Origin: Arthrobacter gengyunqii
GTDB lineage: Bacteria > Actinomycetota > Actinomycetes > Actinomycetales > Micrococcaceae
Assembly: GCF_023022985.1 (NCBI RefSeq)
Contig: NZ_CP095461.1
Span: 62,001 to 126,000 of the forward strand
Reading direction: 5' to 3'
DNA: 64,000 bases
In this document: positions 1 to 9,041 of the stretch, in pieces
Numbering within the stretch: the stretch's first letter is position 1
Layout of the letters: every line of letters begins with the position of its first letter
Notes under the pieces: model-generated
Told to the model about the DNA's origin: nothing
Seen by the model: only the letters and a program-made list of their open reading frames with translations
Database searches by the model: none
Translations under genes and position numbers: made by a program

Positions 1-611
1 TTTACCGCCGCAGGAGACGCCAGATAAGCGGGCGGAAGGTAAACCAGTGCGGAGTTGGAGGCATAACCGGAAGTGCTGCCCGGGATTTCCGCCGAATAGA
101 CCTTGCCCTCCGACGGCATGCCCGGCGGCGCAGTCCAGTTCGCCTCCGTCGTGGCGGGCAGCCCGGCGGCCGATGCAGGGTCCCGGGTGGGAAGCGCTTC
201 ATCCACCGGACGGGGCGGACTGATCAGGGATTCCAGTGTTGGATACTGGGCGTAGGCGGCATTGACGGTGACCGCTACGGCTGTCAGTGCCAGCGACGCC
301 GCAGTCACTGCCAGGAACCGGTCCCACGCCGCGTCCACCCGTCGAATCCGCAGCACGGCAAGGATTACAGCTAGTATTCCGAGTCCGGCATATACGTAGA
401 GCATCCGGGGAAAGGACGCGTTCCACCAGTGGAAGACTGGTTCGGCCATCAGGAAGAGGATGAAGGTGATAACGGCTGCAGCCATGGCGGCCAGCGGCAC
501 CACCACGAGCAGATGGCGGGGTCTGCCGGCCGCCAGCCCCACCAGCGACAATCCTCCCAGGATGAGCAGCACCGCAGGGAGAACGCCGGTCAGCAAAGAG
601 ACAGAGTTCAC
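1..611 (-). CDS. Membrane-anchored alpha/beta-hydrolase-fold esterase (3' part cut by window)
   Basis: The GTG start overlaps the TGA stop of the upstream gene (GTGA), so the two are translationally coupled. Only the first 203 codons are in the window. They encode about four hydrophobic segments (roughly residues 5-120) and then an extracytoplasmic stretch ending in SALVYLPPAY, which resembles the beginning of the esterase-D/mycolyltransferase-type hydrolase domain. The catalytic serine lies outside the window. Esterases beside aminoacyl-phosphatidylglycerol synthases in other Gram-positives remove the amino acid from the lipid again; that role here is inferred from position only. Confidence 0.7.
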   Translation of the reverse strand, partial: MNSVSLLTGVLPAVLLILGGLSLVGLAAGRPRHLLVVVPLAAMAAAVITFILFLMAEPVFHWWNASFPRMLYVYAGLGILAVILAVLRIRRVDAAWDRFLAVTAASLALTAVAVTVNAAYAQYPTLESLISPPRPVDEALPTRDPASAAGLPATTEANWTAPPGMPSEGKVYSAEIPGSTSGYASNSALVYLPPAYLASPAAV

Positions 612-3163
612 CGAACGCCGTCCACAATCCGGCGCATCAGGGTGAAGCTCTGGCTCAGCGAGACCTCCGGCAGGTAGGCCCGGGCCACTGCATTCCCGAT
701 GGCGGGCAGGGACGCCGGGTCAAGGTAGGTCATGTAGAGAGGCACGTACTGCGGCTGGAACTTGGCTTTGAAGGCCAGCAGGGAACGGAACCCGTACACC
801 GGTTCCAGAGTGGCCCCGAGTAAATCCAGGACGTGGTCCAGGATCGGCGCCTCACTCTCGCCGGCACGGCGGGAGCGGGCCAGCGGCGCACCGCTGAGAC
901 TGAGGGTTTCGTATCCTTCGTCCTGCAGCAAAACCGCGGCCGAGGCTATGAGGAAGTCCATGGCCGGACGGAACCCGGAGCTGCGCCTGCGCATGAAGTC
1001 CAGCGTCCAGCCCACAACATCGCCGTCACGGTAGATCGGCAGCCATGAGGTGACACCGTGTACTGTGCCGTCCCGGTCCATCGCCAACAGGCAGCGCACC
1101 TCCGGGTCATCCACCTCGTCAAGGCCGCCCAGAGTGAAACCCATTTCCGGCATTTTCTTATCCGCCACCCATTCCTCGGAGATGGCATGAAGCTGGTCGA
1201 TGACGGCCAGCGGGGCGGTGGAGTAGTTGATCCACCGTGCTTCGATCCCGGCTTTGCGGGCATGGTTCATGGCGGTGCGGACGTCCTGGAATTTCTTCCC
1301 CTTGAATTCCAGTTTTCCCAGTGGGAGTACTGTTTCCTCGGCCACCTGCAGGCGGGAAAAACCCAGTCCCGCGGTGATCTTCTCCGTTTCCGATGTCACC
1401 GAATAAAGGCACGCCGCCAACCCGTTTGCGGTGCAGTAAGCGGCAAACCCCTCGACGGTCTCCCGCAGGTCCTCGGGCGGTCCCACCGGCTCACCCACGG
1501 TGAGGGCAACGCCCATTCCCGGGCGGAACGCCACGTAGGAATCGCCTGACGGTGCAAACCAGTACGTGTTCCCGGGCCACAGGGTCATCCAGGACATGGT
1601 GCTCCCGCCGTGCTTCATCAGCAGTTCACGCGCCCGGCCTTCGTCTCCGGCCTCGGGTGCGTGCGCGGGCTTCAGCCAGGACCCCAGCAGCATCACGCAG
1701 ACAAAAACCCAGAAAAGAACTCCCACCCCCTCATACAGAAGGTCGGTGAACAGCGTCACGGGCAGCACCCCCGGCACTGCGGAAGTCAGTTCCAGGACCG
1801 GGAGGAAGCGCTTGGGCAGGTCCGCTATCAGCAGTGATGCCGAAGCACGGGGCGTGAAACCGTCCCGGTCCAGGAGGCCGGCGGCAACGTAGACAATGCT
1901 GAGGAAAACCGCCGCCCCGGCAACCCGGACCGCGAACCTGCGGTAGGTTCCCGCCGGCGCCGAAACGGTGAAGAGGCGGTGCGTCGCGGCCAGCAGCACC
2001 AGCACAGCCAGCGGAACAAGCAATGGCAGCCCCAGCGCCAGGGCATTCTGTGCCGTTCCCAGTTCATAACGATTTCCCGCAGTGTCGCCTCCAAGGAAGC
2101 GGATCACGCGCAGGCCTGCCAGAACCGTCATCACGCCCTGCAGGATCAGCCCGCCCGCCCACGCGAACCGGCGCCCCCGGCGCAATCCGTCGGAGAACAC
2201 GGCCAGGAGTATCTGCGGCAGAACGGCCAGGAAGAAACCCGCGGGACCGGCGCGCAGCTGCAGCCTGGCGGAATTGCAGTCCACGGCCTGCCCCGGATCA
2301 CCGCAGAGCTGGGCGAGGGTTTGCGGGTCCGTAATCTCCACATTGGTAAACAGATAGCGCAGAACTGCCAGCGGACCCACAGCCTGTGAGCTGAGGGCCG
2401 AAATCACCGGGCCAACAGCCGAAGCAAAGACCACCAGACCCACCAGGACGCGTGCTTCCCTGCGGGTGGAGACCAGCCGCCCGGGCCAGCGCGGCAGCCG
2501 GCCAAAGAGCAGGGGACCGCCGACGGCGCCCACGGTTGCCGCTGCCAGAACGGTGACGCTGTGAAATGACCCGCCGTACAGGGCCAGGAGCGCCAACAGG
2601 GTAAGGAGACCCACGCGCAGCCGGCGCCGCCACAGGGTGGAAAGCCGTGCGCTCAGTGCCGTGAGGGTGCCGCAGGCCAGGGCCACCGGCCCCACGAAGG
2701 ATTCTGATTCCAGCGCCCGTGACCACTCCCCGGGTATGGCGTTCGCGGTGTGGGTGAAACCAATGGCAAGCAGCGCGCCGAGGACCTGGGATATCACTGC
2801 TGCCAGGGCAAACCGCACCGATCCCATCAGCCGCTCGGAGGGGAGTCCGGCGCCCAGGACCAGCACGGTTGCCGCGAAGTAACCCGGCAGCCCGGACGCC
2901 CAGAAGCCGGAAAGCAGCAGCGCGGGCCAATGGCCCGGCAGAGAGTCCGCTGACAAAACCACCCAGTCTGCCAGCGCGCCCCCCGGGCCGGAGCGCAGGC
3001 TTCCCGTTGCTGCACCCGCAATCCAGTAAAAGGCGAGAAAGGCCAGCGTTACCGGTGCCCGTCGTACGCCGCCGCGAAACCACTCCGCCTGCCAGAGCAG
3101 CGTCCTGCTGACGCCGGACCGGCCGAATCCTGCAGCAGCGCCAGCGGATGATGTAGTTGCCAA
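608..3163 (-). CDS. MprF-like aminoacyl-phosphatidylglycerol synthase (DUF2156)
   Basis: The protein has 851 residues. The N-terminal ~490 residues hold many membrane segments, the first block (about 25-215) being rhomboid-like in pattern. The C-terminal ~330 residues are a soluble DUF2156/GNAT-fold domain (MSWMTLWPGNTYWF, then a DFMRRR segment) of the type that transfers an amino acid from aminoacyl-tRNA to phosphatidylglycerol. This changes membrane charge and cationic-peptide resistance in studied relatives. The start is TTG at 3163-3161, chosen because a strong GGAGGT lies 7 bases upstream and the reading MATTSSAG follows. The amino acid used cannot be told from sequence. It is cotranscribed with the downstream esterase. 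Confidence 0.8.
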   Translation of the reverse strand: MATTSSAGAAAGFGRSGVSRTLLWQAEWFRGGVRRAPVTLAFLAFYWIAGAATGSLRSGPGGALADWVVLSADSLPGHWPALLLSGFWASGLPGYFAATVLVLGAGLPSERLMGSVRFALAAVISQVLGALLAIGFTHTANAIPGEWSRALESESFVGPVALACGTLTALSARLSTLWRRRLRVGLLTLLALLALYGGSFHSVTVLAAATVGAVGGPLLFGRLPRWPGRLVSTRREARVLVGLVVFASAVGPVISALSSQAVGPLAVLRYLFTNVEITDPQTLAQLCGDPGQAVDCNSARLQLRAGPAGFFLAVLPQILLAVFSDGLRRGRRFAWAGGLILQGVMTVLAGLRVIRFLGGDTAGNRYELGTAQNALALGLPLLVPLAVLVLLAATHRLFTVSAPAGTYRRFAVRVAGAAVFLSIVYVAAGLLDRDGFTPRASASLLIADLPKRFLPVLELTSAVPGVLPVTLFTDLLYEGVGVLFWVFVCVMLLGSWLKPAHAPEAGDEGRARELLMKHGGSTMSWMTLWPGNTYWFAPSGDSYVAFRPGMGVALTVGEPVGPPEDLRETVEGFAAYCTANGLAACLYSVTSETEKITAGLGFSRLQVAEETVLPLGKLEFKGKKFQDVRTAMNHARKAGIEARWINYSTAPLAVIDQLHAISEEWVADKKMPEMGFTLGGLDEVDDPEVRCLLAMDRDGTVHGVTSWLPIYRDGDVVGWTLDFMRRRSSGFRPAMDFLIASAAVLLQDEGYETLSLSGAPLARSRRAGESEAPILDHVLDLLGATLEPVYGFRSLLAFKAKFQPQYVPLYMTYLDPASLPAIGNAVARAYLPEVSLSQSFTLMRRIVDGVR

Positions 3164-3290
3164 GCCAGGTACCTCCGCACCGCACGGATGTTGCGGGAAC
3201 CGCGCTACAGCGGCCCATAGGGTGGTGACAGTCTAGGGCGGACGCAGCCCCAAATGGCATGCCTTTCCGGGCTGCGGAGGATTTCCCGGA

Positions 3291-3296
3291 TAAAGT
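3291..3296 (+). promoter_or_regulatory. -10 box for leaderless GDPD mRNA
   Basis: TAAAGT lies 6 bases before the GTG at 3303, with no Shine-Dalgarno sequence between. By the actinobacterial TAnnnT rule, transcription would begin on the start codon. Confidence 0.6.
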
Positions 3297-3302
3297 ACGC
3301 GG

Positions 3303-4103
3303 GTGAGCTACCCCTACTTCAACGCCTCCGGCCCGCTGGGCTTCGCCCACCGCGGCTTTTCCCGGGAAGGCCTGGAAAACTCCATGCCGGCGTTCCGTGC
3401 CGCCGCGGCATTGGGCTTCGGGTATCTGGAAACAGACGTGCGCACCACGCGCGACGGCGTCCTCCTGGCCTTCCACGACGCCACACTGGACCGCGTTGCC
3501 GGCGCCGGAGGTCCGGTGGGAAACCTCAGCTACCGGCAGATCCAGGCAGCCCGCATCGGTGGACAGGCAAAAATTCCAACCTTTGAAGAGCTGCTCACCG
3601 AACTGCCGGGGGTGCGGCTGAACGTGGACATCAAGGATGCCGCGGGATCAGCTGAACTGGCCCGGCTGCTGGACAAGCACGGAGCCCATGAGCGTGTGCT
3701 CGTCACCTCCTTCTCCGATCGGCGCCGGCTGGCGGCGCTTCGGATCCTGCGCCGCTCGGGCCGGCGGGCCTCGAGTTCCGCGGGAGCTGTCTTCACCGCA
3801 CTGACGGTGCTGCTTGCGCCCCTGGGGCTGGCCGGACCGCTGGCGCGCGTGGGCCGCTACCAATGCCTGCAGGTGCCCGAACGCCAGGGCCCGGTGAAGG
3901 TGGTGACGCCGTCGTTCCTCCGCCGCTGCCACCGGGCCGGGCTGCAGGTGCACGTGTGGACTGTGAATGAACCCGCCGACATGGAGCGGTTGCTGCAGGA
4001 GGGTGTGGACGGACTGGTGTCGGACCGCGCCGATCTGCTGGCCGGAATCCTGGCGAAGCGCGGAGCCTGGCCGCAGCAGGGTCCGGAGGGGATGGCAGGA
4101 TAG
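3303..4103 (+). CDS. Glycerophosphodiester phosphodiesterase
   Basis: A cytoplasmic-looking GDPD family enzyme of 266 residues, hydrolysing glycerophosphodiesters to glycerol-3-phosphate and an alcohol. The catalytic and metal residues are visible: HRG at 16-18, E43 and D45 in ETDVR, and H58 in FHDATL. The second half carries the expected TIM-barrel motifs, including VHVWTVNEP. The GTG start is supported by a -10 box 6 bases upstream (leaderless). Glycerate kinase follows after 4 bases, so the pair forms a small operon touching glycerol and glycerate metabolism. Confidence 0.88.
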   Translation: MSYPYFNASGPLGFAHRGFSREGLENSMPAFRAAAALGFGYLETDVRTTRDGVLLAFHDATLDRVAGAGGPVGNLSYRQIQAARIGGQAKIPTFEELLTELPGVRLNVDIKDAAGSAELARLLDKHGAHERVLVTSFSDRRRLAALRILRRSGRRASSSAGAVFTALTVLLAPLGLAGPLARVGRYQCLQVPERQGPVKVVTPSFLRRCHRAGLQVHVWTVNEPADMERLLQEGVDGLVSDRADLLAGILAKRGAWPQQGPEGMAG

Positions 4104-4107
4104 GGGC

Positions 4108-5217
4108 ATGCGCGTTCTCATAGCCCCGGACAAGTTCAAAGGTTCCCTCTCCGCAGTGGAGGCCGCCGCCGCCATGGCCGAAGGCGTGCTCGCCGTGTAT
4201 CCGGAGGCGGACGTGATGCTCGTTCCGGTGGCCGACGGCGGCGAGGGCACCCTGGAAGCGGCGCTGGCCGCGGGTGCGCAGGAACGCACCGCCACTGTCC
4301 GCGGACCGCTGGGAGGAAACGTCACCGCCCTGTGGGCGCTGACCGGCGGCACGGCCGTGATTGAAACCGCCCGGGCCTCGGGCCTGATGCTGGTGGAACC
4401 CTCCGTGCAGTCGTCCCTGGCCGCGTCGAGTTACGGCAGCGGAGAACTCATCCGCGAAGCGCTGGACGCCGGAGCGTCGGAGATTGTCCTCGGCATCGGC
4501 GGATCGGCCATGACCGACGGCGGTTCCGGTGCCCTTACCGCCCTCGGGCTGCGGATCCTTGATGCTGCAGGTAACCCGGTGCCGCCCGGCGGAGCAGGCC
4601 TGTCCCTCGCCGCCGCCATCGACGCCTCCGGCCTGGATCCCCGGCTGGCCGGAGTGCGGATCCGCATCGCCGCCGACGTCACCAACCCGCTCACCGGCAG
4701 CGAGGGCGCGGCACACGTGTTTGCCGGGCAAAAGGGAGCGGATGCCACCGCGCGGCTGCTGCTGGATGAGGCGCTGGTCAAGTGGGCGGCGCTGCTGCTG
4801 CAAACCACCGGCGTCGACGTCGATACTGCCGGCGCCGGCGCGGCCGGAGGCTTCCCGTCGGGCTTCCTGGCGGTCACCAATGCCACGCTGGAAAGCGGCT
4901 TCGACGTGATTGCCCTGCTTACCGGACTGGACACAGCGCTGGAAAAGGCCGATTTGGTGCTGACGGGCGAGGGATCACTGGATGAGCAGTCCCGTTACGG
5001 CAAGGCGCCGCTGTCAGTGGCCGAGCGCGCACGGGATGCCGGCATCCCGGTTGTGGCTCTGGCCGGCCGCATCACCCTGCCGCCGCACATCCTGGCCGAA
5101 TACGGCGTGGTGGCGGCCGTCAGCCTGCTGGACCTGGTGCAGGATCCGGCCGACGCGATGGTCCATGCCCAGCGGTGGCTGACGCGGGCCACCGTTCAGG
5201 CGTTGGAAGGGGCCTAA
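4108..5217 (+). CDS. glxK: Glycerate kinase (GlxK/GarK family)
   Basis: 369 residues. The N-terminus MRVLIAPDKFKGSLSA is typical of the family, and the protein also has GGEGTLEA, IGGSAMTDGGSG and the late TGEGSLDEQS motif. It phosphorylates D-glycerate, usually to 2-phosphoglycerate in this family. The frame is open 47 codons further upstream, but ATG 4108 begins exactly at the family N-terminus and lies just after the GDPD stop, with GGAGGGG about 17-23 bases upstream and AGGGGC nearer. The end converges on the uracil permease gene. Confidence 0.9.
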   Translation: MRVLIAPDKFKGSLSAVEAAAAMAEGVLAVYPEADVMLVPVADGGEGTLEAALAAGAQERTATVRGPLGGNVTALWALTGGTAVIETARASGLMLVEPSVQSSLAASSYGSGELIREALDAGASEIVLGIGGSAMTDGGSGALTALGLRILDAAGNPVPPGGAGLSLAAAIDASGLDPRLAGVRIRIAADVTNPLTGSEGAAHVFAGQKGADATARLLLDEALVKWAALLLQTTGVDVDTAGAGAAGGFPSGFLAVTNATLESGFDVIALLTGLDTALEKADLVLTGEGSLDEQSRYGKAPLSVAERARDAGIPVVALAGRITLPPHILAEYGVVAAVSLLDLVQDPADAMVHAQRWLTRATVQALEGA

Positions 5218-5225
5218 GCTAAGTC

Positions 5226-5242
5226 CCGCCTAGCCCAGGCGG
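5226..5242. terminator. Small hairpin between convergent glxK and uracil permease
   Basis: CCGCCT and AGGCGG form a perfect 6-bp stem around AGCCC. It sits 9 bases after the glxK stop and overlaps the last codons of the permease gene. No T-tract follows, so terminator function is tentative. Confidence 0.35.
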
Positions 5243-6543
5243 CTCGGCGTGGAGCCCAGATCCTCGCCGGGTTCATCGGGATCGGTGCCGCGCCAGCGGG
5301 CAATCGACTGCATGCCGTGGAAGGCGATCAGGGTGGCGCCGGTGCCCAGGGCAATGCCGCCGAATTCCAGCCCGGCAACCACCCAGGTGAAGTTGGCGAT
5401 GGCGATGATCAGTCCCAAGCCTGCGGTGGACAGATTGATCGGGTTGGAGAAATTCACCCGGTTGTCCACCCAGATCCGCACGCCCAGAATCCCGATCATG
5501 CCGTAAAGGATCACGCCGGCCCCGCCCAGGACGCCGCCGGGGACGGTGGCGATCATGGCACCGAACTTCGGGAACATGCTCAGCAGGATGGCGACGATGC
5601 CGGCCACCCAGTAGGCGGCGGTGGAGTACACGCGGGACGCCGCCATGACGCCAATGTTTTCCGCGTAGGTGGTGGTCGCCGAGCCGCCGCCGGAGCCCGC
5701 CAGGACCGTCGCGAGGCCGTCAGCCATCAGTGCCCGGCCGGCATAGGGATCCAGGTCCCGTCCGGTCATGGCGGCAACCGACTTTACGTGGCCGATGTTC
5801 TCGGCAACGAGCACCAGGACCACGGGCACGAACAAGCCGATGACCGAGAAATGGAAGGTGGGGGACTGGAACTCGGGCAGTCCGAACCAGGCGGCGTCGT
5901 TGATGGCCTGGAAGTCCACTTCACCCTGGATGATGGCGGCAATGTAGCCGGCAACCACGCCCAGCAGGATTGAGAGGCGGCCCAGGAAACCCTTGAACAG
6001 GACGGTCGCCAGCAAGATGGCCACCACCGTGATGGTGGCGGTCAGCGGGCCCTTCTCAAAGTTGTCCCGCGCGGAACCGGCGAGGTTCAGCCCGATGAGG
6101 GCCACAATGGTGCCGGTGACGACGGGCGGCATCAGGATCTGGATCCATTTGGTGCCCGCCCGCTGAACAGCCAGTCCGATCAGGAACAGGACGGCACCGG
6201 CCATGATGATTCCGCCCAGTGCTCCGCCGGGGCCGTGCTGGCTGGTGGCCGCCGTGATCGGAGCGATGAACGCGAAGCTGGAACCCAGATAGCTGGGCAC
6301 CCGCCCGGCGGTGATGATCAAAAAGAGGATGGTTCCGAGGCCGGAGAACAGCAGGGTGGTGGCCGGCGGAAAACCGGTGAGCAGGGGCACCAGGAAGGTT
6401 GCGCCGAACATCGCCACCACGTGCTGGGATCCGATTCCGATGGTCCGCGGCCAGCTCAACCGTTCATCCGGAGCAACGTACTCTCCGGGTTTGATGGTCT
6501 TGCCGTCGCCGTGAATTGTCCAGGCCGTACCGAATTTGCTCAT
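5230..6543 (-). CDS. uraA: Uracil permease, NCS2 family
   Basis: 437 residues with about 14 hydrophobic segments. It has the NCS2 signature QHVVAMFGATFLVPLLTG near residue 45 and TTTYAENIGVMAASRVYS near the middle, the form typical of uracil carriers. Proton-coupled uptake of uracil at the cytoplasmic membrane is expected. The open frame extends 26 codons upstream, but ATG 6543 is preferred because GAAAGG lies 7 bases before it and MSKFGTAW fits relatives. It is divergent from the SDR gene. Xanthine transport is a less likely alternative. Confidence 0.85.
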   Translation of the reverse strand: MSKFGTAWTIHGDGKTIKPGEYVAPDERLSWPRTIGIGSQHVVAMFGATFLVPLLTGFPPATTLLFSGLGTILFLIITAGRVPSYLGSSFAFIAPITAATSQHGPGGALGGIIMAGAVLFLIGLAVQRAGTKWIQILMPPVVTGTIVALIGLNLAGSARDNFEKGPLTATITVVAILLATVLFKGFLGRLSILLGVVAGYIAAIIQGEVDFQAINDAAWFGLPEFQSPTFHFSVIGLFVPVVLVLVAENIGHVKSVAAMTGRDLDPYAGRALMADGLATVLAGSGGGSATTTYAENIGVMAASRVYSTAAYWVAGIVAILLSMFPKFGAMIATVPGGVLGGAGVILYGMIGILGVRIWVDNRVNFSNPINLSTAGLGLIIAIANFTWVVAGLEFGGIALGTGATLIAFHGMQSIARWRGTDPDEPGEDLGSTPSRLG

Positions 6544-6691
6544 GGGTGTGCCTTTCGAAGACCCGCGGTTGGTTCGTGCAGAATAGTACCGGGCTTTGAC
6601 AGCCGGGGTGTTATGTTGCAAACCGCATCTATTTTACCGGAGAACAACCGGGCGGAAACAGCGGTTTTCGCCCGTGAACGGACGGAACAGC

Positions 6692-7549
6692 ATGGGTATT
6701 TCAGCGGCAGGCCGCACGGTTCTCATTACCGGCGCGGCAATGGGCATGGGCAGGCTTTACGCGGAGCGGGCAGTGCGCGACGGCGCCGCTCACGTAGTGC
6801 TGTGGGACCGCAACGCCGAGGCACTGGAGGCCACCGCGGCGGACTTGCGGGCCCTGGGCGGCAGCACCGTCCACCCCTATGCCCTGGATGTCAGTTCCGT
6901 GGCTGAAGTTACTGCCGCCGCCGAGAGTGTCCTGGCCGTCGCCGGAGTTCCCGACATCCTCATCAACAATGCCGGCATTGTCCGCGGAAAGTACTTCTGG
7001 GAGCATGACCATGAGGCCGATATTGATGCCGTCATGCAGGTGAACACACTGGCTCCCATGCACATCACCCGGGTGTTCCTGCCGCAGATGATTGCCCGCC
7101 GCACCCCGGCGCGGATCCTGAACGTCGCTTCGGCGTCGGGCACCCTGTCCGTGCCGAAGATGAGCGTCTACACCGCCTCCAAATGGGCTGTCATCGGCTG
7201 GAGCGATTCGCTGCGGCTGGAACTGAATGAATCAGGCAATGGGCACGTTCAGGTCACCACCCTGATTCCGAGCTACATCAAAACCGGAATGTTTGCCGGT
7301 GCACGCGGCCCGCTGCTGACGCCGCTGATGGAACCGGAGTATGTGGTGGACCGTGCCTGGGCGGCCCTGATGGAGGGCAAGGCCCGCATCCAGCTGCCCT
7401 GGACCGTGCCGCTGGGCAGCGCCCTGAGAGGGCTGCTGCCGCAGCCGGTATGGGATGTGGTGGCAGGACGGGTTTTTAAGGTGTACCAGTCGATGGACCA
7501 TTTCACCGGACGTCCTGCCGCTCCCGCGGCAGCGGAGGGCAAGCGATGA
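6692..7549 (+). CDS. Short-chain dehydrogenase/reductase
   Basis: A classical SDR of 285 residues. The NAD(P)-binding TGAAMGMG is at 13-20, NNAG follows further on, and the catalytic YTASK has Y160 and K164. ATG 6692 is chosen because the Rossmann strand begins 8 residues later; the longer open frame upstream has no family similarity. The gene overlaps the aldehyde dehydrogenase by ATGA, so the two are coupled. The pair suggests stepwise oxidation of an alcohol to an aldehyde and acid (or reversal of the first step). The substrate is unknown; a hydrophobic C-terminal stretch suggests lipid-like substrates. Confidence 0.85.
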   Translation: MGISAAGRTVLITGAAMGMGRLYAERAVRDGAAHVVLWDRNAEALEATAADLRALGGSTVHPYALDVSSVAEVTAAAESVLAVAGVPDILINNAGIVRGKYFWEHDHEADIDAVMQVNTLAPMHITRVFLPQMIARRTPARILNVASASGTLSVPKMSVYTASKWAVIGWSDSLRLELNESGNGHVQVTTLIPSYIKTGMFAGARGPLLTPLMEPEYVVDRAWAALMEGKARIQLPWTVPLGSALRGLLPQPVWDVVAGRVFKVYQSMDHFTGRPAAPAAAEGKR

Positions 7550-8958
7550 GTGCGACAGCCCAACACGAGACCACGGGAGGCACTTTCGGTGCGTCCATAC
7601 CCTCCGTGGTGGCAGGGGTGCGCCGCGCCTACGATTCCGGGGTCACCCGCCCGCTGGACTGGCGCCGAACGCAGCTGCAGGGCCTGATTCGGCTGCTGAC
7701 CGAACGGGAAGCAGAGCTCAGCGCGGCGCTGGCGCAGGATCTGGGCAAAAACCCGCTGGAAGGCTACCTGACCGAAATCTCCATCACCGTCTCGGAGACT
7801 GAATATGCCCTCAAGCATTTAGCCCAGTGGACCCGCAGCACCAAGGTTCCCGTGCCGCTGGGCCTGAAGCCCGCCTCCGCGAAGACAGAACCTCAGCCGC
7901 TGGGCGTGGTGCTGATTATTGCGCCGTGGAACTACCCGGTGCAGCTGCTGCTGGCTCCGCTCATCGGAGCGCTCGCGGCGGGCAACGCCGCGGTGCTGAA
8001 GCCTTCCGAGCTGGCGCCGGCCACCTCCCGGGCCATGGCCGAACTGCTGCCCCTGTATCTGGACCCGGCCGCCGTCGTTGTGGTGGAGGGTGGGCAGGAA
8101 GCGAGCACGGCGCTGCTGGCCGAGCGGTTCGATTCCATCTTCTTTACCGGCGGTGAGCGGGTGGGCCGGGTGGTCCTGCAGGCCGCCGCCCAGTACCTGA
8201 CGCCGGTCACGCTGGAGCTGGGCGGGAAGTCACCGGCAGTGGTCCTGGACGGCAATTTCGCCGCGATCGCCCGCCGTCTGGTGTACGGCAAAATGCTGAA
8301 TGCCGGCCAAACCTGCGTGGCGCCGGATTATGTGCTGGTCACCGAGGAGGCCGCACCCAAACTGCGCAAGCATCTGGTGCGGGCCGTGGCCGAGCTGTTC
8401 GGGAAGGATCCGGCACGGAGCGCGGACCTGGGACGGATTATCAACGAGCAGCACTGGGACCGGCTCCACGGCCTGCTGGAAAGCGGCACCGTGCTCGCCG
8501 GCGGCCGAGGGGACCGGAACTCGCTGTATCTGGAACCGACCATCCTCACCGAGGTGTCACCGGATTCGCCCGTGATGCAGGAGGAAATCTTCGGACCGAT
8601 CCTGCCGCTGCTGACGGTGAAGGACCTGGACGAAGCCATCTCCTTCATCAATGACCGTCCCGTGCCGCTGGCGTCCTACCTCTACTCGCAGTCAGCGGCA
8701 GCCCGGAAAACCTTCGAGGCCCGGGTGCGGGCCGGAAGCGTGAACCACAACGTGAGCACCGTGCAGCTGGCGGTTCCCGGCCTGCCCTTCGGCGGTGCCG
8801 GAGCCAGCGGCACCGGCGCCTATCACGGCAAATACACGTTCGACACGTTCAGCCAGCTGCGCCCGGTGTTTACCAAGGGCACGGCGCTGGACACGCTCAA
8901 GGTGGCCTATCCGCCGTACAACGGGCTCAAGCGGCGGCTGCTGCGCCGCCTGCTCTGA
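7546..8958 (+). CDS. Aldehyde dehydrogenase (class 3-like)
   Basis: 470 residues. Catalytic Cys257 lies in NAGQTCVAPDY and general base Glu224 in LELGGKSP. The motif PWNYPVQLLL and the short length fit the class-3/fatty and coniferyl aldehyde dehydrogenase group. It oxidises an aldehyde to the acid with NAD(P). The ATG overlaps the SDR stop (ATGA). The C-terminus ends in a basic KRRLLRRLL, which could bind membrane. A bidirectional hairpin follows. Confidence 0.88.
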   Translation: MSATAQHETTGGTFGASIPSVVAGVRRAYDSGVTRPLDWRRTQLQGLIRLLTEREAELSAALAQDLGKNPLEGYLTEISITVSETEYALKHLAQWTRSTKVPVPLGLKPASAKTEPQPLGVVLIIAPWNYPVQLLLAPLIGALAAGNAAVLKPSELAPATSRAMAELLPLYLDPAAVVVVEGGQEASTALLAERFDSIFFTGGERVGRVVLQAAAQYLTPVTLELGGKSPAVVLDGNFAAIARRLVYGKMLNAGQTCVAPDYVLVTEEAAPKLRKHLVRAVAELFGKDPARSADLGRIINEQHWDRLHGLLESGTVLAGGRGDRNSLYLEPTILTEVSPDSPVMQEEIFGPILPLLTVKDLDEAISFINDRPVPLASYLYSQSAAARKTFEARVRAGSVNHNVSTVQLAVPGLPFGGAGASGTGAYHGKYTFDTFSQLRPVFTKGTALDTLKVAYPPYNGLKRRLLRRLL

Positions 8959-8962
8959 CCGG

Positions 8963-8994
8963 CCGGGATAAGCGCACGGTCCGGGATAAGCGCA
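8963..8994. repeat. Tandem pair of CCGGGATAAGCGCA
   Basis: Two exact copies of a 14-base unit (8963-8976 and 8981-8994), period 18, lie between the aldehyde dehydrogenase stop and the hairpin. It looks like a local duplication of unknown role. Confidence 0.6.
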
Positions 8995-9024
8995 AAGGGG
9001 GTGCACCGCGCGGTGCCCCCCCTT
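8995..9024. terminator. Bidirectional hairpin between convergent ALDH and pgm
   Basis: The core GCACCGCGCGGTGC is a perfect palindrome flanked by a G-run and a C-run that extend the stem with one bulge. AA and TT flank it, so it can end transcription from both sides. Confidence 0.65.
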
Positions 9025-9041
9025 GTGTTGTGCGCCTGAAG

